A program made the translations under genes and the position numbers. This document shows positions 24,058 through 29,308 of a stretch of DNA of 29,308 nt, one piece after another. Under the pieces are notes generated by a model that worked only from the letters and a program-made list of their open reading frames with translations, ran no database searches and was not told where the DNA came from. The stretch comes from Patescibacteria group bacterium. Lineage in GTDB: Bacteria; Patescibacteriota; Gracilibacteria; UBA1369; PNNO01. Where the stretch lies: positions 1 through 29,308 of the forward strand of contig JAJRYP010000028.1 in NCBI GenBank assembly GCA_024275695.1, read 5' to 3'. Within the stretch, counting starts at the first letter, position 1. Each line of letters begins with the position of its first letter.

Positions 24058-26670
24058 TTAATTAGATTTCTTCTTCAATTCGTCTAGTTTCTGCAAAGCT
24101 TCAAGAGGTGTCAAACTGTTCACATCAATTGTATCCAGCTCCTCTTTCATCTTTGAAAGGTGACGAGTTTTTCTTTCAAATTCTTCAATAAGCGCGGCAT
24201 TTCCAAATAAATCCATCTGATCTTCATTCGTACGCTCCTTATGATCGCGCGCTGTTTTTTGAATATTCTGATCGACAACATCTTCTTCAAGATCTTTCAA
24301 AATATGCTTCGATTGTTCAACAACTTCCTTTGGAAGACCGGCAAGACGCGCTACTTCAATTCCGTAACTCTTGTTGATTCCGCCTTTTTCAAGTTTATAT
24401 AAAAACAATACCGGGCCGTTTTTTTCCTTAACGGAAACACAATAATTTTGTGCATGAGGGAGACTTTCGACAACCGCAATAAGTTCATGATAATGAGTTG
24501 CAAACAGAGTTTTTGCCTGAATATTGTTGTGAATATACTCGGTGATCGCCCATGCAATACTCACACCGTCGTAAGTGGAAGTTCCGCGCCCGATTTCGTC
24601 CAAAATGATTAAACTTTTCGAAGTGGCGTTATTCAAAATATTTGCCGCTTCTTGCATTTCAATCATAAAAGTACTTTGACCTTTAACAAGATTATCTGAA
24701 GCACCGACACGAGTGAAAATACGATCAACAAGACTGATTCTTGCCTTGTCCGCCGGCACAAAACTTCCGATATGCGCCATTAATACAATCAAGGCAGTTT
24801 GTCTTAAAATGGTAGATTTCCCGCCCATATTGGGACCTGTAATCAAAAGGAGTCGATTTTCTTTTTGGTCAAGCATCATATCATTCGGAATAAAATTAGA
24901 CGAAAAAGTCATCTTTTCCACAACCGGATGTCTGCCGGCTTTTATTTCAATACTTCCATTTTCATGAATTTCAGGTTTAACATAATTATTCCGTATTGAG
25001 GTATAAGCAAGCCCGCAAAGTACATCGAGCGTTGCGAAAACCCGGGCATTTTTTTGAATTTCATTTATATATTTCAATACTTCTTTGCGAACTTGCATGA
25101 AAAGTTCATATTCAATATCGATAATTTTTTCCTCGGCATTCAGAATTTTTTCTTCGTACTCCTTAAGTTCGGGAGTAATAAAACGTTCCGCGTTCACAAG
25201 TGTTTGTTTGCGGATATAATCTTCGGGTATATGTTGCAAATTTGCTTTACTAACTTCAATATAATATCCAAAAACTTTATTATATTTAACTTTCATAGAC
25301 GAAATTCCGGTTCGCTTAATTTCTTTTTCTTGCAAATCCTTAATAAAATTTTTGCCCTCACGACTAATAGCTTTGAGTTCATCAAGTTCCTTGTTGTATC
25401 CATCTTTAATCATTCCACCTTCACGCACAATAAGAGGCGGCTCATTTTCAATTGCTTTATCAATAAGCGCAATAAGCCTTTCAAGCTCATTAAAAGAATT
25501 TTGAAGATGAGTAAGGAATGATGATTTAACTTGTTTCAGTAACGCTTTAATTTCAGGAATTTTTTGAAGTGACGATTTAAGTGCCACCAGATCTCTCGCA
25601 TTTCCCGAACCCAAACTTAAACGAGCCATCACACGTTCAATATCAAGAACATCTTTCAAGAGAGTTCTAACATCTGAAAGCAGCCCGGAATTTTGAATGA
25701 ATTCTTCGATTGAATCTAACCGTCCTTGAATATCTCTTTTATTCAGAAGCGGATGTGTAAGCCAAAATTTCAACAAACGTCCTCCCATTGAAGTTAGTGT
25801 TGAATCGATGACGGAGAGCAAAGATCCTTCTTTTTGTTGATCGCGAAGAGTGTATAAAAGTTCAAGATTTCTAAGCGTTGCCTCGTCCATCGGCATGTAC
25901 TCGTCGGTAAAGAAATATTTAACTTTTTGAATATGTTTAAGGTCGTTCTTTTGAGTTTCAAAAAGATAGTTGAACAAGAATCCCGCCGCGTTCACGGCAA
26001 TCTCATGATTATCCAGTCCAAATCCGGTTAACGATTTCACTTGCATATGATCTTTCAAAGTCTCCCGAGCATCCTTGAAAGTTTCAAAAGAGAAAAAGTA
26101 AGTGTGTTCAAATGAATCTTTAAGAATAGTTCCAAGATCGTTTTCGTAAATTTCAGGAGGCAGAATACACTCAGTTGGATTAATTTTTGCAAGTTCGGTA
26201 AAAAGATCGTTTTGACTGTTGATCTGCGTAGTTGCAAAACTACCGGTTGTGATATCGGCATAAGCAAAGCCAAAAACATCCCCCTTGCTAACAACGCTTG
26301 CTATATAATTGTTCTGTTTCCCATCTAAAATCGATTCGCTGAAAGTAGTTCCCGGGGTTACAACCCGCGTAACTTCACGTTGAACAATACCGGGAAGTTT
26401 AGGATCACTAACTTGATCGCAAATCGCAACTTTCTCACCGTGTTTGGTAAGTTTTGCCAGATAATTTTCAATCGCGTGGTAAGGAACTCCGCACAAAGGG
26501 ATTTTTGAATCGCCTTTGCTGCGCGAAGTTAAAGTAATATCCAGAATCTTTGAAGCTTTCACGGCATCATCACCAAACATTTCGTAAAAATCGCCTAAAC
26601 GGAAAAGTAAAATACAGTCTGAGTATTGCTTCTTTATCTCTTCATATTGAGCCATCATCGGGGTCGCCAT
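24058..26670 (-). CDS. mutS: DNA mismatch repair protein MutS
   Basis: MutS binds base mismatches and small loops and recruits MutL. The 870-aa protein has the usual length. Its N-terminal mismatch-binding domain shows MMAQYEEIKKQYSDCILLFRLGDFYEMFGDDA, with the intercalating Phe and its Glu (FYE). The connector and lever domains follow. The ATPase has Walker A GPNMGGKST (about residue 611), STFMIEMQEAANILNNAT, Walker B LIILDEIGRGTSTYDG and FATHYHEL. The C-terminal end includes a short helical tail. The ATG at 26670 lies 31 nt after the predicted start of a good promoter, with no clear Shine-Dalgarno motif. Confidence 0.97.
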   Translation of the reverse strand: MATPMMAQYEEIKKQYSDCILLFRLGDFYEMFGDDAVKASKILDITLTSRSKGDSKIPLCGVPYHAIENYLAKLTKHGEKVAICDQVSDPKLPGIVQREVTRVVTPGTTFSESILDGKQNNYIASVVSKGDVFGFAYADITTGSFATTQINSQNDLFTELAKINPTECILPPEIYENDLGTILKDSFEHTYFFSFETFKDARETLKDHMQVKSLTGFGLDNHEIAVNAAGFLFNYLFETQKNDLKHIQKVKYFFTDEYMPMDEATLRNLELLYTLRDQQKEGSLLSVIDSTLTSMGGRLLKFWLTHPLLNKRDIQGRLDSIEEFIQNSGLLSDVRTLLKDVLDIERVMARLSLGSGNARDLVALKSSLQKIPEIKALLKQVKSSFLTHLQNSFNELERLIALIDKAIENEPPLIVREGGMIKDGYNKELDELKAISREGKNFIKDLQEKEIKRTGISSMKVKYNKVFGYYIEVSKANLQHIPEDYIRKQTLVNAERFITPELKEYEEKILNAEEKIIDIEYELFMQVRKEVLKYINEIQKNARVFATLDVLCGLAYTSIRNNYVKPEIHENGSIEIKAGRHPVVEKMTFSSNFIPNDMMLDQKENRLLLITGPNMGGKSTILRQTALIVLMAHIGSFVPADKARISLVDRIFTRVGASDNLVKGQSTFMIEMQEAANILNNATSKSLIILDEIGRGTSTYDGVSIAWAITEYIHNNIQAKTLFATHYHELIAVVESLPHAQNYCVSVKEKNGPVLFLYKLEKGGINKSYGIEVARLAGLPKEVVEQSKHILKDLEEDVVDQNIQKTARDHKERTNEDQMDLFGNAALIEEFERKTRHLSKMKEELDTIDVNSLTPLEALQKLDELKKKSN

Positions 26671-26707
26671 GCTTCGTTTGACAAGTTAAAAACCTTAGCG
26701 GGGTTCA

Positions 26708-26737
26708 ACTATAGCGAACGCACCTATCACGCGTCAA
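26708..26737 (-). promoter_or_regulatory. Sigma70-type promoter of mutS-mutL
   Basis: On the minus strand TTGACG (26737-26732) is followed after 18 nt by TATAGT (26713-26708). The predicted start near 26701 gives a leader of about 31 nt. An inverted GTTC...GAAC pair with a 9-nt gap overlaps the -10 box; it does not fit any established LexA-box consensus. Confidence 0.7.
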
Positions 26738-26739
26738 TA

Positions 26740-27060
26740 TCACTTTAGTAGCGGAAAAACATCAATTGCGGGCTCCTCATACGGATGAACTTTTTTAACC
26801 GCTTCAACAATGCTTTTTACCTTATCAATGGAGCAAATAGTTTCGATTTTTTCTTCCTCGACTTGCTCAATCGCTCCGGGCTTGCCAATAAAAGGTTGCG
26901 TACCTTTAAGCCCGCGAAACCTGCCGATGCCTTTTGTAGAGAAGGAACAATAGTCATAATTTCCGATATGTCCCGCGGAGTTTTCCGCAAGCACTTTGCG
27001 AATTTTATCGGCATGAGTAATTGGTGCAAATACGGCAATTTTTGCGAATTTAAATTCCAT
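26740..27060 (-). CDS. Stand-alone YqfO/NIF3-insert-like domain protein (COG3323 type)
   Basis: The 106-aa protein matches the small PII/CutA-like domain that is inserted into many YqfO/NIF3 proteins. It also occurs alone in other bacteria. Its marks are VFAPITHADKIRKVLAE, GHIGNYDYCSFSTKGIGRFRGLKGTQPFIG, EEEKIETIC and the C-terminal HPYEEPAIDVFPL. The NIF3 metal-binding halves are absent. The domain is thought to bind ligands or metals, but no function is established. It begins 9 nt after a possible 51-aa ORF and ends just before the mutS promoter. Confidence 0.85.
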   Translation of the reverse strand: MEFKFAKIAVFAPITHADKIRKVLAENSAGHIGNYDYCSFSTKGIGRFRGLKGTQPFIGKPGAIEQVEEEKIETICSIDKVKSIVEAVKKVHPYEEPAIDVFPLLK

Positions 27061-27069
27061 GTTTCAATC

Positions 27070-27225
27070 TTACCACATCGCAATCTGCCCATCCATTCTA
27101 TAACAAGTTTTCTTTAACGACTTCCTCCATGCACGCATTCGTTGTACCAAAGTACGTTTTTTTAAATTTGTCGGAAAGGCTTTAACAAACCAAAGCCTGG
27201 GAGCGCGTGATAGTTTGATATTCAT
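27070..27225 (-). CDS. Possible small basic protein (51 aa)
   Basis: This ORF begins ATG at 27225 and ends TAA at 27070, nine nt before the start of the YqfO-like gene and on the same strand. The peptide is rich in Lys, Arg and Trp (MNIKLSRAPRLWFVKAF at the start, TLVQRMRAWRKSLKKTC in the middle) and has no membrane segment. No homologue was recognised. The close spacing and lack of stops support a real small gene with possible translational coupling, but an ORF of this size can occur by chance. Coding status is uncertain. Confidence 0.4.
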   Translation of the reverse strand: MNIKLSRAPRLWFVKAFPTNLKKRTLVQRMRAWRKSLKKTCYRMDGQIAMW

Positions 27226-27303
27226 GATTTTTAGGGTTAACAAATATTATTCGTCGTATAAAAAACGATAAAAATGATTGGCCGGCAACTGATTTTTAGA
27301 GAG

Positions 27304-27373
27304 GAGTTCGCTTTGCTCACGCTTGCGCTTCGTCTTAACTCAGTGGGACACTCAAGCTTCACTCCGTGTCTGA
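27304..27373. repeat. Structured repeat, copy 1, just after the lexA stop
   Basis: A 70-nt GC-rich element lies six bases beyond the lexA stop codon and is about 83% identical to copy 2 at 28008. On the + strand GAGTT (27304) can pair with AACTC, and GGACAC with GTGTCT. The two copies are in the same direction, so lexA sits between direct repeats. Confidence 0.75.
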
Positions 27374-27379
27374 CGATAG

Positions 27380-27991
27380 CTAATAGTACCGTATTAATCC
27401 CGTTACAACTCCCTGGACGAAAAGATCGTGTTCGGGATATATATTTTCATAGGCGGGATTTTCAGCTTTTAAGTAAATCTTGCCTCCTTCGTTCATATAA
27501 CGCTTAACAGTGTTTTGATTGTCAACAAGTGCAATAACGATATCCCCGGTGCGTGGTTGCTTTTTCGAATTAACAATAACAATGTCGCCATCAAAAATAC
27601 CGGCATCAATCATGCTTTCCCCCGTAACTTTTAATAAAAAATGATCTTCCTCTTTTTTAACAATGTCTTGACCAACGTCATACCAGGATTCAATGTACTC
27701 TTCCGTTAAAACAGGCCCGCCCGCCGGAACAAATCCAAGAAGCGGCAATTTAATCGTCACGGATTCAAGACGCTTTTTAACGCTATCCAGAATCTTGATT
27801 CCACGAGGAGTGTCGTCTTTGGAAATGTATCCTTTTTCTTTTAAAGCTTTTAAATGCTTTAGAATACTGTTATCGGAACTAACCCGAAAATGTTCTCGCA
27901 TTTCGCGGAGAGTTGGAGAAGATCCATGCTTTAATTGATATTTTTCAATAAATTTAAGCACCGCCTCCTGTTTTTCCGTTAAAATTTCCAT
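27380..27991 (-). CDS. lexA: SOS repressor LexA
   Basis: LexA represses SOS genes and cleaves itself when RecA filaments form. The 203-aa protein has a winged-helix DNA-binding domain (residues about 1-68: LTEKQEAVLKFIEKYQLKHGSSPTLREMREHF). A linker follows, with the cleavage site Ala-Gly in LLGFVPAGGPVL. The S24 peptidase domain has Ser in VTGESMIDAGI and Lys in NTVKRY as the catalytic dyad, so it is probably cleavable. The gene stops with TAG. Its ATG lies only eight bases after a perfect TATAAT, implying an almost leaderless transcript. Direct structured repeats lie at both ends. Targets in this genome may include the nearby mutSL, but no box was confirmed. Confidence 0.95.
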   Translation of the reverse strand: MEILTEKQEAVLKFIEKYQLKHGSSPTLREMREHFRVSSDNSILKHLKALKEKGYISKDDTPRGIKILDSVKKRLESVTIKLPLLGFVPAGGPVLTEEYIESWYDVGQDIVKKEEDHFLLKVTGESMIDAGIFDGDIVIVNSKKQPRTGDIVIALVDNQNTVKRYMNEGGKIYLKAENPAYENIYPEHDLFVQGVVTGLIRYY

Positions 27992-27999
27992 AAGTAAAA

Positions 28000-28005
28000 A
28001 TTATA
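28000..28005 (-). promoter_or_regulatory. -10 box (TATAAT) of lexA, implying a leaderless start
   Basis: TATAAT on the minus strand (28005-28000) is followed by eight bases and then the lexA ATG at 27991. A start 6-7 nt after the box would give a 5' end within about two bases of the start codon. No good -35 box lies 16-18 nt upstream; that region is inside repeat copy 2. Confidence 0.6.
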
Positions 28006-28007
28006 AT

Positions 28008-28076
28008 GAGTTCGCTTTACTCACGTTTGCGCTTCGCCTTAGCTCAGCGGGACATTCAGCTTTGCTTCATGTCCGA
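28008..28076. repeat. Structured repeat, copy 2, just upstream of lexA
   Basis: A 69-nt element in the same direction as copy 1 at 27304. Compared with copy 1 there are about eleven substitutions, all transitions, and one single-base gap. Paired segments are kept: GAGTT with AGCTC, and GGACAT with ATGTCC. Two more short hairpins, GTGAG/CTCAC and GGTGAG/CTCACC, follow at about 28075-28117 before the prsW stop codon. Confidence 0.75.
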
Positions 28077-28123
28077 GTGAGTGTACGCTCACATTGTAGG
28101 TGAGGACGCACTCACCGTCAAGG

Positions 28124-28828
28124 CTATTTTATATTTTGAATCTTTTTGGCATTTTTATTTTTAATAAGCCATAAAAGGAACCATAACGATCCACCTAACA
28201 ACACAACATTCAAATATGCCAAATTAAAATCTCCACCCATTCCGGAACTAAAATAATTAAACAAAGAATGCAAAACTACCGCTATTCCCAACCCATTCAC
28301 CCACAAAGCCTTCTTTTCGACCTTCCCCAAAATATAATAATACCCGGCAATGCCGGAGAAAATAGTATGAGCCAACATCGTTCCAAAACCTCTAGCAAGA
28401 TAAGTCCCGTAAAGCTCGGCACCTTTTTCCGCAAAGGCAATATACTGCGCGAAATAATAAATGTTTTCAACAAACGCAAAACCAAGAGCAATACAAACCG
28501 CATAAATCACACCATCAATAATTTGATTCACATTAATCGCACGCGCGCTTGTCAATTTCATCAAAACTGCAAGTTTCACAAATTCCTCTACAAACGCCAG
28601 TACAACAAACAGCGACGTGACATTCGAAACAACCGGCCTGTCATAATTTTCAAAAATATATGCAATTGCCACAAGCCCGCCCGCGACAATCATTCCAAAA
28701 ACAAAAGCCTTGACCATTAATCTTAAAGGCTCCGGTTCTTTAGAATCTTTAATATAGTAAAAGTATCCCCAAAAAAGTACGGGAGGAAACGCAAGCAGGA
28801 GAACGTTTAAAATCTGAATTATATCCAT
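28124..28828 (-). CDS. PrsW-family intramembrane metalloprotease
   Basis: PrsW-type proteases cleave within membranes; the Bacillus member cuts an anti-sigma factor. From the ATG at 28828 the product is 234 aa and begins MDIIQILNVLLLAFPPVLFWGYFYYIKD. A GTG ten codons upstream is not favoured. The family motifs are present: EEFVKLAVL (EExxK), GFAFVENIYYF, RGFGTMLAHTIFSGIAGYYYI and VLHSLFNYF, carrying the Glu and His residues of the proposed active site. About seven to eight membrane segments are predicted. The gene lies between a LemA-family gene and lexA on the same strand. No anti-sigma factor was seen nearby, so its substrate is unknown. Confidence 0.92.
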   Translation of the reverse strand: MDIIQILNVLLLAFPPVLFWGYFYYIKDSKEPEPLRLMVKAFVFGMIVAGGLVAIAYIFENYDRPVVSNVTSLFVVLAFVEEFVKLAVLMKLTSARAINVNQIIDGVIYAVCIALGFAFVENIYYFAQYIAFAEKGAELYGTYLARGFGTMLAHTIFSGIAGYYYILGKVEKKALWVNGLGIAVVLHSLFNYFSSGMGGDFNLAYLNVVLLGGSLWFLLWLIKNKNAKKIQNIK

Positions 28829-28891
28829 ATTGTTTTGGTGATTTCGAACGATACACACGAACAGACTCGGTGAAAGAGTATCGAAGCAAGT

Positions 28892-29308
28892 CTATTCGAA
28901 TTCAAAAATATACTTGCGTTTATACCTCATAAGAATCGCAGGCAAGATATTGAAAGGATTTTTAATAACGTTATTATGATGCCTCACCTTTTTATTATAG
29001 TCAGACGAAAGCGCTGTAATTTCTTTGGCGATATCGGTGAATTCCTTTTTAAGTTCCAGAAAATTAGTGCTTTTCCCAAGTGCTTCATAAGTAGATCCTA
29101 AGTGAATCAATTGTTTAATATGATTGCTTAAATCATGTTCAACTATCATTTTACTCGCACCGGCCTTAACATTTTTTTCTGCCCGCGCACGAATTTCAAT
29201 TGTCTTATCAATCAATTCTTTATGTTTCGCTAAATCTGTTTCCGGCACAAATAGTCGTACGGTTTCAATTAAATTTGGGATAAGATCCTGACGATATTGA
29301 AGTTTGTC
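28892..29308 (-). CDS. lemA: LemA-family protein, 5' end beyond the window
   Basis: The reading frame is open to the right edge of the window, so the gene is partial. The first codons visible encode KLQYRQDLIPNLIETV, the conserved DLIPNLVETV helix of LemA proteins. A start GTG at 29248 would cut this helix and is rejected. The C-terminal YNKKVRHHNNVIKNPFNILPAIL, followed by a Tyr/Phe-ending tail, matches the family's YN...YN..i..FP block. LemA proteins are helical and usually carry an N-terminal membrane anchor, which here would lie outside the window. The function is not well established. It is adjacent to prsW on the same strand. Confidence 0.88.
   Translation of the reverse strand, partial: DKLQYRQDLIPNLIETVRLFVPETDLAKHKELIDKTIEIRARAEKNVKAGASKMIVEHDLSNHIKQLIHLGSTYEALGKSTNFLELKKEFTDIAKEITALSSDYNKKVRHHNNVIKNPFNILPAILMRYKRKYIFEFE

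Noticed and set aside
25054..25521. A 155-codon + strand ORF inside mutS
   Set aside because: Phe/Asn-rich translation typical of the antisense of an AT-rich conserved gene; mutS is intact across it.
26703..26720. GTTC...GAAC inverted pair over the mutS -10 box as a LexA operator
   Set aside because: Orientation and 9-nt gap fit no established LexA-box class, and no matching site was found at lexA.
27178..27197. GGCTTT/AAAGCC hairpin as a terminator
   Set aside because: No T-run follows on either strand, and it lies inside the possible 51-aa ORF.
1..29308. Genetic code 25 (TGA as glycine) as in Gracilibacteria
   Set aside because: TGA ends ispDF, nnrD and the cobalamin adenosyltransferase at natural C-termini, and no conserved frame needs TGA read as an amino acid.
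1..29308. CRISPR arrays, transposases, integrases, rRNA
   Set aside because: No regularly spaced repeats with spacers, no recognisable recombinase motifs and no rRNA sequence were seen.

Overview
This 29.3 kb window is AT-rich and gene-dense. It looks like a Patescibacteria/CPR chromosome, perhaps Peregrinibacteria-like; the phylum is inference. Supporting this are a short alanyl-tRNA synthetase that ends after its editing domain, a fused and divergent IspD-IspF, a DUF3352/DUF4012 surface-protein pair, small intergenic gaps, and an almost complete absence of Shine-Dalgarno motifs. TGA, TAG and TAA all end well-conserved proteins at natural C-termini, so the ordinary bacterial code applies and the TGA=Gly code of Gracilibacteria/Absconditabacteria does not.

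Layout. 1-3.9 kb (+): epoxyqueuosine reductase queG, a small membrane protein, and a complete AmmeMemoRadiSam cassette (radical SAM enzyme, MEMO-like, AMMECR1-like). 4.0-5.8 kb: a PduO-type cobalamin adenosyltransferase (-), then folE and recR (+). 5.8-10.1 kb (-): eno, nnrD, ispDF and ispE, the last three joined by ATGA overlaps. 10.3-13.6 kb (+): an apparently inactivated metallo-beta-lactamase-fold protein whose stop codon lies inside a tRNA-Arg(CCT), then an 860-aa single-pass membrane protein. 13.6-16.4 kb: miaB behind a hairpin-rich leader and a small antisense-overlapping hypothetical gene, flanked by two copies of a roughly 320-bp repeat. 16.4-22.2 kb: alaS (-) and a DUF3352 gene (+), each cut by a single in-frame stop codon, then a DUF4012 protein. 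22.3-27.2 kb (-): mutL, mutS, a stand-alone YqfO/NIF3-insert-type domain and a possible 51-aa ORF. 27.3-29.3 kb (-): lexA between two direct copies of a roughly 70-bp structured repeat, a PrsW-type protease, and the end of a LemA-family gene running off the window.

Themes. DNA repair and its control are well represented (recR, mutS, mutL, lexA), as are tRNA maturation (queG, miaB, alaS, tRNA-Arg) and the MEP isoprenoid pathway. QueG is a cobalamin enzyme in its known family and a cobalamin adenosyltransferase lies 3 kb away, so this probably reduced genome uses B12. The AmmeMemoRadiSam trio is widespread but has no settled function.

Most worth a second look: the two single-nonsense genes within 3 kb, both compatible with a lost glutamine codon; the repeat family at 4.0, 13.6 and 16.1 kb; the repeats around lexA with compensatory changes; the folded RNA upstream of miaB; and the metal-site-less MBL protein fused head-on into a tRNA. 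No CRISPR array, transposase or rRNA was seen.
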